A stretch of 64,000 nt of DNA from Ruminococcus sp. JC304 (GTDB taxonomy: Bacteria > Bacillota > Clostridia > Lachnospirales > Lachnospiraceae), in NCBI GenBank assembly GCA_000285855.2, contig HE978651.1:1269625-1333624 (forward strand), given 5' to 3'. This document shows, piece by piece, positions 32,609-41,922 of this stretch. Positions within the stretch are counted from its first letter, which is position 1, and every line of letters starts with the position of its first letter. Both the position numbers and the translations under genes were made by a program. The notes under the pieces are model-generated. The model saw only the letters and a program-made list of their open reading frames with translations. It was not told the origin of the DNA and did not search any database.

Positions 32609-33622
32609 ATGGAACGTTTATTAGAAGTTAAAAATCTTTCAGTCAGCATTGACGGTCCGGCCGGAGAAGTTCAGGCAGTAAGAAATGTATCTTTTTCATT
32701 AAAAAAAGGAGAGGTGCTGGCTATAGTTGGAGAATCCGGATGCGGGAAGAGTGTGCTTTGCAAAAGTATTATGAAGCTTTTGCCGCCAAGTGCAAAGATT
32801 AAAGAGGGCAACATTTGTGTGAACGGACAGGATATTACCTGTTACAGGGAAAGGGAGATGCAGAAACTGCGTGGAAGAGTTTTTTCTATGATCTTTCAGG
32901 ATCCTATGACATCCCTGAATCCAACGATTAAAATCGGAAAACAGATTGGGGAAGCAGTGGTGATCCACAATAAGAATTACACGAAGGAACAGGTAAATAA
33001 GAAGGTTCTGGAACTTATGGAACTGGTAGGTATCTCCCATCCAAAGGAAAGATATCATCAGTATCCCTGTCAGTTCTCAGGCGGAATGCGTCAGAGATGT
33101 GTTATGGCCATTGCTCTGGCAGCAGATCCGGATATTTTATTTGCAGATGAACCTACTACTGCACTGGATGTGACCATACAGGCACAGATCCTGGATCTTC
33201 TGCGGGAAATACAGATGAAGCTTGGAACAGCTACCATACTGGTATCCCATGATCTGGGAGTTGTTGCACGTGTGGCAGACAGGGTAGCAGTCATGTATGC
33301 AGGCAAGATCGTAGAGATTGGTACAGCAGAGGAAGTGTATTATGATCCCAGACATCCATACACATGGGGACTGATGAGATCACTGCCTGCATTTGCAAAT
33401 GGAAAAGAAAGCCTGTACACCATCCCCGGCATGCCTCCTACTCTGATAGATCCGCCGAAAGGTGATGCTTTTGCATGTCGAAATGAATATGCCCTGAATA
33501 TTGATTATGAAGAAATGCCGCCTATGTTTAAGATAACAGATACTCATTATGCGGCAACCTGGCTGTTGGATCCAAGAGCACCGCAGATCAAATCACCTAT
33601 GGGAGGAACCGCGCATGAGTAA
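32609..33622 (+). CDS. Peptide ABC transporter ATPase, OppD/DppD type
   Basis: A 337-residue ATPase starting at ATG 32609 ([13 protein letters not shown]) with AAAGGA upstream; the longer frame is repeat-element sequence. Walker A GESGCGKS, signature FSGGMRQR and Walker [13 protein letters not shown] are intact, and the C-terminal oligopeptide-type domain follows. The Cys-rich loop that ends most DppD proteins is degenerate here ([16 protein letters not shown] and YAATWLLD keep a single Cys), in contrast to the paralogue at 40914-41921. It overlaps the next ATPase gene by 8 bp. Confidence 0.9.
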   Translation: MERLLEVKNLSVSIDGPAGEVQAVRNVSFSLKKGEVLAIVGESGCGKSVLCKSIMKLLPPSAKIKEGNICVNGQDITCYREREMQKLRGRVFSMIFQDPMTSLNPTIKIGKQIGEAVVIHNKNYTKEQVNKKVLELMELVGISHPKERYHQYPCQFSGGMRQRCVMAIALAADPDILFADEPTTALDVTIQAQILDLLREIQMKLGTATILVSHDLGVVARVADRVAVMYAGKIVEIGTAEEVYYDPRHPYTWGLMRSLPAFANGKESLYTIPGMPPTLIDPPKGDAFACRNEYALNIDYEEMPPMFKITDTHYAATWLLDPRAPQIKSPMGGTAHE

Positions 33623-34529
33623 AGAAGTTTTATTGGATGTCAGGCATCTGACTCAGCAGTTTCATCTGACAAAAAAGATCAAGGTAAAGGCTGTAGATGA
33701 TGTCTCATTTCAGATCCATAAAGGTGAGATCTTTGGTCTGGTAGGGGAATCCGGTTCAGGAAAGTCCACAGTTGCCAGATGTCTGATGAATATATATCAG
33801 CCGGCTCAGGGAGAAATCTGGTATAAAGATGTAAATATATGCGACAAAAAGGAATTCAAAAAGCATAAAAAAATGCTGCAGACCCGCCGCCAGATGATAT
33901 TTCAGGATTCCGCATCCAGTCTGAACCAGAAAATGAAGGTGTCAGATATTATTACGGAACCAATGAGGATCCAGCATATTACACCTCCGAGAGGAAGCTT
34001 TGTGAAGGAAGCTGCTTTTCAGATGGAATATGTAGGACTTGAGAATAGTTTCCTGGACCGTTATCCATCTGAATTATCAGGGGGACAGAGACAGCGAGTG
34101 GCCATAGCCAGATCTCTGTGTATGGAACCGGAATTTCTGGTGGCTGATGAACCTATCGCTTCTCTGGATGTGTCCATACAGGCACAGATTGTGAATCTGT
34201 TCCGTCATCTGCAGGAGGAGCACGGATTTACATTTCTGTTTATAGCCCATGACCTGGCTATGGTGGAGTATCTCTGTGACCGTGTGGGAGTTATGTATCA
34301 TGGAAAACTGGTAGAACTGGCACCATCGGAAGAATTGTATTCCAATCCGGTGCATCCTTATACAAAAACCTTGCTGTCTGCAATTCCTGTTCCTGACCCC
34401 ATCAGGGAAAGAAAAAGAGTTCTGCAGTACTATGATGGCGAAGGAATGGAAAACAGTGTGTGGACAGAAGTGTCACCCGGACATTTTGCAATGCTTCCGG
34501 CTGAAGGAAAGGGGTGCAGTATATCATGA
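33615..34529 (+). CDS. Peptide ABC transporter ATPase, OppF/DppF type
   Basis: A 304-residue ATPase, start ATG 33615 behind GGGAGGA. Walker A GESGSGKS, signature LSGGQRQRVAIARSL and Walker B FLVADEPIASLDV are complete. It forms the second nucleotide-binding half with the preceding OppD-type protein. The C-terminal tail is shorter than usual and lacks the Cys-rich motif. The stop overlaps the permease start (ATGA at 34526-34529). Confidence 0.9.
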   Translation: MSKEVLLDVRHLTQQFHLTKKIKVKAVDDVSFQIHKGEIFGLVGESGSGKSTVARCLMNIYQPAQGEIWYKDVNICDKKEFKKHKKMLQTRRQMIFQDSASSLNQKMKVSDIITEPMRIQHITPPRGSFVKEAAFQMEYVGLENSFLDRYPSELSGGQRQRVAIARSLCMEPEFLVADEPIASLDVSIQAQIVNLFRHLQEEHGFTFLFIAHDLAMVEYLCDRVGVMYHGKLVELAPSEELYSNPVHPYTKTLLSAIPVPDPIRERKRVLQYYDGEGMENSVWTEVSPGHFAMLPAEGKGCSIS

Positions 34530-35529
34530 GACAAAAAAAGTTAGTTTACTATGGTAAAAAATGCCTGATATTCCTGATCTCAGTATTTATACTGTCTGTA
34601 GCTGTATTTTATGTAGCCCGACTGGCACCGGGAGATCCGCTGATTTCCTATTATGGTGACCGTACAGAGAAGATGAGTCCGGAAGAACGTGAATGGGCTA
34701 TGGGAAAACTGGGACTGAACGAACCAATTTCTGTGCAGTATGTGAAGTGGGTAAAAAATGCTTTTCATGGAGAATTTGGAATTTCATTTAAATATAAACA
34801 GGATGTAGTAGAAGTGATCGGCGGCCGTATTGGCAATACACTTGTGCTTGGAGGAATCGGATTTATCATTATGTTTGCCGGAGCCTTGCTCCTGGGAATT
34901 CTGTGCGCCTGGTACGAAAATCGGCTGGCAGACCGGATTCTGTGTAAGCTGGGAACCATATCCAGCTGTATTCCTGAGTTCTGGATGGCCCTGGTCCTGA
35001 TCCTTGTTTTTCCGTAAATCTTAAGATCCTGCCAAGCAGTGGTGCTTACAGTACAGGAAATGCAGGAGATATAGGTGACAGAGTGCTGCATCTGATCATG
35101 CCTCTGACCATCGTGGTCATGGAGCATTTATGGTATTATGCTTACATGATCCGAAATAAGATCCTTGAAGAGGTTCGCGCAGATTATGTACTTCTGGCAA
35201 AGGCAAAGGGACTAAATAAGAAAAAGCTTATGTTCAGACATTGTGTCCGAAATGTAATGCCTGCTTATCTGAGTATTATGGCCATTGCAGTCCCCCATGT
35301 ACTTGGAGGAACTTATGTGGTAGAAAGTGTATTCTCTTATCCCGGAATCGGAGCTCTGTCTTATGAGAGTGCCAGATACCATGATTACAATCTGCTGATG
35401 CTGCTTTGTATGATGTCAGGAATCCTGGTTATTTTCTGTAATATTGTCAGTCAGACGATCAATGAACAGATAGATCCCCGTATGAAGGATGAAGTAATAA
35501 CCGAGAAATCGGAGGTAGTAGAAGGATGA
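34526..35529 (+). pseudogene. Peptide ABC transporter permease OppB/DppB type, frameshifted
   Basis: ATG 34526 begins a normal DppB-type permease (VARLAPGDPLISYYG, LGLNEPISVQYVKW) that stops at 35017 after IPEFWMALVLILVFP. The family continues in the next frame as VNLKILPSSGAY and runs intact to 35529, with RADYVLLAKAKGL (the EAA loop that contacts the ATPase) and VVESVFSYPGIG. The switch lies in a run of five T near 35005-35010; one more T would restore the frame (LVFSVNLKILPS). As read, the protein lacks its ATPase-coupling loop and this transporter should not work. Other genes of the operon are intact, so a recent mutation or a sequencing error is likely. Confidence 0.85.
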
Positions 35530-36413
35530 ACAATCATTTATTTGAACTGGCAGGAAACAGAAAGACAGAAACCGTAATTCCCAAATCAAAGAAAAAGTGG
35601 TATGAGGGAAAACCGGTTGTTTCAGCAGCAATCCTGATTCTTATCGTACTGGGTTGCCTGTGTGCGGAACTGATTATGACAAAGGATCCTACTTATATGG
35701 ATCTGTTAAACTATAATAAAGCTCCTGACAGGGAGTTCCTTTTTGGAACGGATACTATGGGAAGGGATATTTTTTCCATGATCTGGTATGGAGGAAGAAT
35801 CTCGATTCTGATCGGTGGATTAGCTACTGTTATTTCTACTTTTATTGCAGTGGTAGTCGGCGCCTTCAGTGGGGTGGCACCTGCCTGGCTGGATGAACTG
35901 ATCATGAGATTTACAGAAATATTCTTAAGTATACCAACTCTGCTTCTGATCATTTTGCTGCAGGCTATTATGGGAAATGCCAATATTCTGAGTCTGTCCT
36001 TTGTAATCGGTGTGACCAGCTGGACCAGTATTGCGAAGGTGGTACGCACAGAGGTACGGCAGATACGAAACAGTGAGTATATCATCGCTGCAAGATGTAT
36101 GGGAGCCGGGTTCTTCCGTATTTTGTGGAAGCATCTGGTGCCGAACTTTTTCTCATCCATTATGTTTATGGTAGTTATGAATGTAAGAACTGCAATGATC
36201 TCTGAGGCGACTTTGAGCTTTATGGGTATTGGACTTCCCATAGAGGTTATCACATGGGGAAGTATGCTGTCTTTGTCAGATAAGGCATTAATGACAGGTT
36301 CCTGGTGGATTATTCTGATCCCCGGACTTTTCCTGATCGCCACAGTGCTCTGCCTGACCAATATAGGAAATGCCTGCAGAGAACAGACAAACAGAAAAGA
36401 AAGTAATTTCTGA
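35526..36413 (+). CDS. Peptide ABC transporter permease, OppC/DppC type
   Basis: A 295-residue permease overlapping the previous gene by 4 bp. It has the N-terminal cytoplasmic tail, a first membrane helix, the family motif FLFGTDTMGRDIFSMIWYGGRIS, and the EAA loop EYIIAARCMGAGFFRILWKHLVPN (about residues 179-202). About six membrane helices are present. It should pair with the DppB-type subunit, which is frameshifted here. Last gene of the operon; an AT-rich gap of 110 bp follows before the transglutaminase gene. Confidence 0.9.
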   Translation: MNNHLFELAGNRKTETVIPKSKKKWYEGKPVVSAAILILIVLGCLCAELIMTKDPTYMDLLNYNKAPDREFLFGTDTMGRDIFSMIWYGGRISILIGGLATVISTFIAVVVGAFSGVAPAWLDELIMRFTEIFLSIPTLLLIILLQAIMGNANILSLSFVIGVTSWTSIAKVVRTEVRQIRNSEYIIAARCMGAGFFRILWKHLVPNFFSSIMFMVVMNVRTAMISEATLSFMGIGLPIEVITWGSMLSLSDKALMTGSWWIILIPGLFLIATVLCLTNIGNACREQTNRKESNF

Positions 36414-36525
36414 TACTGGGCTGTGCTGTTACCCTATAATTTGTCACGGAAAATGTCAAATTGTCCTTTTTTCCTTGTTGAATAGGTGAAAATTGTGTAT
36501 GCTGTATTAAAAGGAGGAAGTAGTT

Positions 36526-38226
36526 ATGTATAGGAAAAAAAGCTTTATAAGTCTTAGCTTAAGCCTGATGCTGGCAATGGGAGGTTTGGCAGCACCGGTG
36601 GGAGCAGCAGAGTTTTCAGATGGAGAGGTGCAGGCTGTACAGCAGCAGGATGCAGAGGCAGCACAGGCAGAAGAATTTTCAGATGTGGAGCAGGCACCGG
36701 TTGTAGAGCAGGAAGAAGAAACAGAGGTCTTTGGGGCGGAAGCACAGCAGGAATCTGACTTTTCAGATATGGAAACAGAGGAAAGTAATTTTACAGTTAC
36801 AGACCGCAGTGTGGAGGAGCTTCCTGACGGTACTGTCCATGTGACAGAGAAAATCAGCATAAAGACAGAGGATCAGCCGGATGGGGATAAATTGTTCGGA
36901 GAATATGCCAGCCGCTTTTTCTATGATCAGGTATCTACCGCACCGGGTACCTCTATCGGTGAAACCGTTCTTTCCGGAGTACAGCAGGCACTTTATGAAG
37001 AAATGAAAACAAAGGTTACCTCCGTAGCAGCCAGAGGCGGATCTACCAAATTCGGAATTACTTCAGATCTTGGACTGCGCTGGCAGACTTCTGCCACAGA
37101 TGCAAAGCTGGAACAGGAAGTATCCAAGAAGTTTGACAGCCTGAATAAAGAAAAGATCACGACCTGTCTGCTGGCAGACTGTCCCTATGAGTTATATTGG
37201 TATGAAAAGACTGCAATGACACAGTGGGATTATAGTTATTCCGTATCTGTCAGGGGCGGAAAAAGGATCGCAGAGATTTCAGATATAACAGTTTCCATGC
37301 CTGTGATCAGTGAATATGCAGCTAAGGAGTATCGGGTAGATTCCCGCATGGTAAAGACTGCAAAGAAAGCAGCTTCCAATGCAAAGACGATCGTTAATGA
37401 ATTTAAAAACATGTCTGAGCCGGAGAAGCTTGCTGCATATAAAGAAATGATCTGTTATCTGACAGATTATAATGATGAGGCAATCTCTGATTCCTATGGA
37501 GACAAATACGGAGATCCATGGCAGCTGATCTGGGTATTTGACGGGGATGAATCTACCAATGTAGTTTGTGAAGGATATTCCAAGGCTTTCCAGTATCTGT
37601 GTGATCTCAGCGATATTACCTGTTATACAGTAACCGGTGATATGGATGGCGGAACCGGTGCAGGTGCCCATATGTGGAATATTGTGGAACAGGATGGCAG
37701 ATATTACATTGCAGATATTACAAACAGTGACACGGATTCAGTAGGAGAGAATGTTGGGCTTTTCCTGAACACACCTGCCAGAGGAAGTATTTCAAAAGGT
37801 TATACTTATGAGACTGAGGGCGGAGATATCTATTTCAAATATGATTCAGATACAAGAAAGGCTTATGGAACAGGAGCTTCCTCCATTCTGCAGATGACAA
37901 ATGTAGAATATAATGTAGAGAGTACCACAATAAAGCCTTCCAGACCGACGATCAGCAGTATTTCCAACAAAAATGCAAGAAGACTTACACTTACCTGGAA
38001 AAAATCCAGGAATGCAAAAGGATACGAAATCTATCGCAGGATCGGGACGACAGGTTCTTACAAGAGAGCTGCAGTGATCAAATCCGGTTCTACGGTAAGA
38101 TACACAGATACACGTTTGAAAAAAGGAACGAAATATTATTACAGAATCCGTGCATATGCCTATAATACCCAGGGTAAAAAGGTATACAGCAGATGGTCAG
38201 ATGTGAAATATAAAGCTTCCAGATAA
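36526..38226 (+). CDS. Secreted transglutaminase-like protein with Fn3 domain
   Basis: A 566-residue protein with signal peptide (MYRKKSFISLSLSLMLAMGG..., cleavage near GAAEF), an acidic Ala/Glu/Gln-rich linker to about residue 90, and a transglutaminase-like core. The papain-type triad is visible: Cys348 in NVVCEGYSKAF, His382 in GAHMWNIV and Asp397 in IADITNSD. A C-terminal Fn3 domain (about 470-563; LTWKKSRNAKGYEIYRR, YYYRIRAYA) follows. Such proteins in gut Firmicutes are extracellular peptidase- or crosslinking-type enzymes of unknown substrate. The ribosome site AAGGAGG and a downstream hairpin terminator show a single-gene unit. No wall-sorting signal is seen. Confidence 0.85.
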   Translation: MYRKKSFISLSLSLMLAMGGLAAPVGAAEFSDGEVQAVQQQDAEAAQAEEFSDVEQAPVVEQEEETEVFGAEAQQESDFSDMETEESNFTVTDRSVEELPDGTVHVTEKISIKTEDQPDGDKLFGEYASRFFYDQVSTAPGTSIGETVLSGVQQALYEEMKTKVTSVAARGGSTKFGITSDLGLRWQTSATDAKLEQEVSKKFDSLNKEKITTCLLADCPYELYWYEKTAMTQWDYSYSVSVRGGKRIAEISDITVSMPVISEYAAKEYRVDSRMVKTAKKAASNAKTIVNEFKNMSEPEKLAAYKEMICYLTDYNDEAISDSYGDKYGDPWQLIWVFDGDESTNVVCEGYSKAFQYLCDLSDITCYTVTGDMDGGTGAGAHMWNIVEQDGRYYIADITNSDTDSVGENVGLFLNTPARGSISKGYTYETEGGDIYFKYDSDTRKAYGTGASSILQMTNVEYNVESTTIKPSRPTISSISNKNARRLTLTWKKSRNAKGYEIYRRIGTTGSYKRAAVIKSGSTVRYTDTRLKKGTKYYYRIRAYAYNTQGKKVYSRWSDVKYKASR

Positions 38227-38238
38227 TAAAAAATAATT

Positions 38239-38302
38239 TAAGCCATCTGGCAGGACAAGAACCGGTATACAGCGGGGAAAATTCTGCCAGGTGGCTTTTT
38301 AA
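38239..38302 (+). terminator. Terminator of the transglutaminase gene
   Basis: TAAGCCATCTGGCAG pairs with CTGCCAGGTGGCTT over a 35-base loop, followed by TTTTT. Confidence 0.75.
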
Positions 38303-38378
38303 ACGTCAGAATTGCGGAAAATATCTATTTGTAGACATTTAACTAGCTAAAGTGTAAGCAAATTCAAGTAGTATTTGC

Positions 38379-38408
38379 TTGAAATAGTGGTAGAATGTAT
38401 GGTATAAT
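38379..38408 (+). promoter_or_regulatory. Promoter of the second peptide ABC operon
   Basis: TTGAAA (38379-38384), 18-base spacer, TATAAT (38403-38408). The leader to ATG 38587 is about 170 bases, long enough for control, but I see no known riboswitch in it. Confidence 0.6.
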
Positions 38409-38586
38409 TTTCGTTATATCTGCACGACTGGTACATCGCTTCTTAAATAATCATATTGCCCTTGGAAATGATGGGAATTACTATAGTTATTTCAGAAGGG
38501 ATGTACGAAATATTTACGAGATAATTGCAGAAATATATCCACAAGCGAAAGCAAGAAAAGGAAGAAAGGAAAGAAAGGAAAACAAT

Positions 38587-39537
38587 ATGGCAAACGCTAA
38601 ATACTTCTTAAAGAGATTTGCAATGGCACTGCTGACTATCTTTCTGGTAGCATGTCTTACATTTCTTCTGATGAATGCTGTGCCTGGAAGCCCATGGCTC
38701 AGTGAAAAAACGCCATCTGCCGCAACACTGGCAGCGTTGAATGCGAAATATGGTCTGGATAAGCCGCTTCACATTCAGCTTTTTATGTATCTGAAAAATA
38801 TTCTGCATGGTGACTTTGGTGTATCCTTAAAAATGCAGAAAAACCGCGCAGTTCTGGACATTATCGTTGATATGTTCCCGGTATCTGCCAAAGTAGGTGC
38901 GCTTGCACTTTTATGGGCGATCATCGTAGGTGTGCCTCTTGGATGTCTTGCAGCATTTAAGAGAGGCAAATTTACAGACAGCTTACTGAGAGTCATCTGT
39001 ACTCTGGGTATCTCCATGCCAAGTTTCGTAGTTGCATCTGTTCTCCTTGTAACACTTACAGGAGACCGCGCAGGAAATCTGTTTCCGTCCATCTTTGATG
39101 CGTCCCAGGGATTCAGAGCTTACCTGCTCCCTTGTTTTGCACTTGGATTTTATCCAATGTGTTATACTGCACGTCAGACCCGTTCCGCAATGCTGGATTC
39201 TCTGGGACAGGAGTATATCAAGACAGCCAGAGCAAAAGGTCTGAAGAACAAAAAGATTATTTTCAAACATGCATTGAGAAATGCCCTGATCCCGGTAATC
39301 ACTTATCTGGGACCGCAGGTTGCATTTACGTTATGTGGTGGTTTCGTAGTTGAGAGTGTATTCTCCATCCCGGGACTGGGACGTTATTTCGTACAGTCCA
39401 TTCAGAACCGTGATTATCCGGTTATCATGGGAACTACAATTTTCCTTGCAACATTTATTATTATGATGAACCTGGTCGTTGATATCCTTTACAAGATCGC
39501 TGACCCGAGAATCAGCCTGACGAAAGGAGGAGACTGA
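38587..39537 (+). CDS. Peptide ABC transporter permease, DppB type, second operon
   Basis: A 316-residue permease starting at ATG 38587 behind AAAGGAAA; the frame extends upstream without family sequence. It has the N-terminal helix, LMNAVPGSPWLSE, YGLDKPLHIQLFMYLKNIL, and the EAA loop EYIKTARAKGLKNKKIIFKHALRN (about residues 213-236), then VVESVFSIPGLG. About six membrane helices. First gene of an intact B-C-D-F-A operon, 2 bp before the next gene. Confidence 0.92.
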   Translation: MANAKYFLKRFAMALLTIFLVACLTFLLMNAVPGSPWLSEKTPSAATLAALNAKYGLDKPLHIQLFMYLKNILHGDFGVSLKMQKNRAVLDIIVDMFPVSAKVGALALLWAIIVGVPLGCLAAFKRGKFTDSLLRVICTLGISMPSFVVASVLLVTLTGDRAGNLFPSIFDASQGFRAYLLPCFALGFYPMCYTARQTRSAMLDSLGQEYIKTARAKGLKNKKIIFKHALRNALIPVITYLGPQVAFTLCGGFVVESVFSIPGLGRYFVQSIQNRDYPVIMGTTIFLATFIIMMNLVVDILYKIADPRISLTKGGD

Positions 39538-39539
39538 TC

Positions 39540-40898
39540 ATGGCAGAGAATAAGAAAATTAAGAAATGTCCGGTAAGTCTTCAGCCGGATATCGAGAATC
39601 TCCTGCAGGAAATGACAGCAGATGATTTTGCACCTGCATCCAGTCAGGAGAAAGAAAATTTTATCCAGGATCGCCAGAGCGTATCTTACTGGAAAGATGC
39701 CTGGAGAAGACTGAAAAAGAACGTTGTGGCAATGGTAGCTCTCGGAGTGATCATATTCCTGTTTCTGTTTGCATTCTTAGGCCCGGTTCTTGTTCCGTAC
39801 GGATACGATGAATTTAACAAAGGTGCTGAAAACCTTTATCCCACTCACTACACACTGGAAGACCAGAAGCGTGTAGATGAGGAGATCGCAGCCAGAACCC
39901 AGAGTGAGGTTGTTGATGTAGATGCGATGATCGAAAAGGCTAAGGCAGAGGCAGAAGCCAAGGGTGAAAAATTTGGCAGAAAAGAAGAAGCAATTCTTCG
40001 TGCAAAAGCAAAAACAGCCGCAAAAGATACAAGCAATAATGAAACAGAAGAAGATGTGGACCAGGATGCGATCCGCAAGGAACTGGGAATCAAAAAACAT
40101 ATCTTCGGATATTCAAATGCAGAGCTGGAGCGCAAGGCCGCAGGTGAGAAAGTATTCCCACATGTTTTCGGTACAGATATGTATGGCCGTGATATTCTCG
40201 TACGTGTTATGTACGGTGCACGTGTATCCATGTCCGTAGGTGTATTTGCAGCTCTCCTGGTACTGATCATCGGAGCTTTATATGGTTCTATCTCAGGTTA
40301 CTGCGGCGGCAAGGTCGATGCAGTGATGCAGAGAATCGTAGAGCTTATCTATGCAGTTCCTGAAATGCTTGTAGTACTTCTGATCGCAACAGCGCTGAAA
40401 CCAATCCTGACAGATTATGTTAACTCTGCGGGCGGCGGTCCCATGAAGAGCTTCGTCAATGTACTTGGACCGAACCTGATCTCCATGTTCATTGCATTCG
40501 GTCTTCTGTACTGGGTTACAATGAGCCGTATCATCCGTGGTCAGGTACTTCAGCTGAAACAGCAGGAATATGTAACAGCAGCAAGAGCACTCGGTGCTTC
40601 AGGCGGAAGGATCATCCGTCGTCATCTGCTTCCGAACTGTATCGGACAGATCGTTGTAACAACCTGTCTGCAGATTCCGTCTGCGATCTTCCTGGAGTCA
40701 TTCCTTTCCTATCTTGGTGTTGGTGTATCAGCACCCCTTCCAAGTCTTGGATCTATGGCAACAGATGCCTTAAGTGGTATGTATACTTATACTTACAGAC
40801 TGATCGTTCCGTCTGTGATCCTCAGTATAATGATTCTTGCATTTAACCTGTTCGGTGATGGACTGCGTGATGCACTTGACCCGAAACTTAAGAAATAA
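39540..40898 (+). CDS. Peptide ABC transporter permease, DppC type, with a large charged insert
   Basis: A 452-residue permease, about 150 longer than usual. After an N-terminal cytoplasmic tail and first membrane helix (about residues 60-82), a roughly 100-residue highly charged Glu/Lys/Ala-rich segment (about 95-195; AMIEKAKAEAEAKGEKFGRK) stands before the conserved FPHVFGTDMYGRDILVR motif. In ordinary DppC this distance is 20-35 residues. The insert should lie outside the membrane and looks like a coiled coil. The EAA loop EYVTAARALGASGGRIIRRH and later helices are normal. Similar inserts are found in some Clostridial paralogues; role unknown, possibly contact with the binding protein. Confidence 0.9.
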   Translation: MAENKKIKKCPVSLQPDIENLLQEMTADDFAPASSQEKENFIQDRQSVSYWKDAWRRLKKNVVAMVALGVIIFLFLFAFLGPVLVPYGYDEFNKGAENLYPTHYTLEDQKRVDEEIAARTQSEVVDVDAMIEKAKAEAEAKGEKFGRKEEAILRAKAKTAAKDTSNNETEEDVDQDAIRKELGIKKHIFGYSNAELERKAAGEKVFPHVFGTDMYGRDILVRVMYGARVSMSVGVFAALLVLIIGALYGSISGYCGGKVDAVMQRIVELIYAVPEMLVVLLIATALKPILTDYVNSAGGGPMKSFVNVLGPNLISMFIAFGLLYWVTMSRIIRGQVLQLKQQEYVTAARALGASGGRIIRRHLLPNCIGQIVVTTCLQIPSAIFLESFLSYLGVGVSAPLPSLGSMATDALSGMYTYTYRLIVPSVILSIMILAFNLFGDGLRDALDPKLKK

Positions 40899-40913
40899 GA
40901 GAGGAGGAGAATC

Positions 40914-41921
40914 ATGTCTGAACAGAAGAATAAATTATTAGAAGTAAAGGACTTAAAGGTCTCCTTCTTTACACCTGCCGGTGAGGTTAAGGCAGTAGGA
41001 GGAATCTCCTATGACCTGGACTACGGCGAAGTTATGGGAGTAGTAGGTGAGTCCGGTTCCGGTAAGAGTCAGGAGGCTTATTCCATTATGGGACTTCTGC
41101 AGTCACCTGGTAAAGTAGTGGGAGGTTCCATTACATTTGAGGGAGAAGACGTTCTGTCCTTCACCAAAGATCAGATGACTCAGTTCCGCGGAAACAAGGT
41201 AGCAATGATCTTCCAGAACCCTATGACCTGTTTAAACCCGGTTTATACTATCGGTAATCAGCTGGTAGAGGCACTCCGTGCACATGACAAAAATATCAGC
41301 AAAGAAGATGCTGAGAAACGTGCCATGGAAATGATGGAGCTGGTTGGTATCAACAATGTACAGAAACGTATGAAACAGTATCCTCATGAGTTCTCAGGCG
41401 GTATGCGTCAGAGAGTTATGATCGCCATGGGTCTGATCTGTCATCCCCAGCTTCTGATCGCCGATGAGCCCACTACAGCTCTTGATGTTACCATCCAGGC
41501 TCAGATCCTTGACCTGATGAAAGATCTGCAGAAGAAAACAAAGATGGGAATCATCTTTATCACTCATAACCTGGGTGTTGTTGCAGATATCTGTGACAAG
41601 GTTTCTGTTATGTATGCAGGACGTATCGTAGAGCAGGGACCGGTTGATGATATTTTCTATGAACCTGCACATCCGTATACAAAAGGTCTTCTGCGCTCCA
41701 TGCCTCGTGTAGATGCAGAGAGTTATGAGAGACTGATCCCTATCGAGGGTACCCCGGTAGATATGCTGAATCCGCCGGAAGGATGTCCTTTTGCACCACG
41801 ATGTGAGCATTGTATGAAGATTTGTCTTAAGAAAATGCCTCCTTATGTGGAAGTAGGCGAGAAACACCGTTCAGCCTGCTGGCTGCGTGTTCAGGAACTG
41901 ATGGGCAAGGAGGAGAACTGA
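40914..41921 (+). CDS. Peptide ABC transporter ATPase, DppD type, second operon
   Basis: A 335-residue ATPase with Walker A GESGSGKS, signature [15 protein letters not shown] and Walker [13 protein letters not shown]. The C-terminal region has the full Cys-rich loop (CPFAPRCEHCMKICLKKMPP, then SACWL), which in DppD homologues can bind an iron-sulfur cluster. Strong GAGGAGGAG ribosome site. One base separates it from the next ATPase gene. Confidence 0.93.
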   Translation: MSEQKNKLLEVKDLKVSFFTPAGEVKAVGGISYDLDYGEVMGVVGESGSGKSQEAYSIMGLLQSPGKVVGGSITFEGEDVLSFTKDQMTQFRGNKVAMIFQNPMTCLNPVYTIGNQLVEALRAHDKNISKEDAEKRAMEMMELVGINNVQKRMKQYPHEFSGGMRQRVMIAMGLICHPQLLIADEPTTALDVTIQAQILDLMKDLQKKTKMGIIFITHNLGVVADICDKVSVMYAGRIVEQGPVDDIFYEPAHPYTKGLLRSMPRVDAESYERLIPIEGTPVDMLNPPEGCPFAPRCEHCMKICLKKMPPYVEVGEKHRSACWLRVQELMGKEEN

Positions 41922-41922
41922 T

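Noticed and set aside
36526-36860. Ser/Ala/Cys-rich minus-strand frame opposite the transglutaminase N-terminus
   Set aside because: Composition reflects the antisense of a low-complexity Ala/Glu linker; no start signal.
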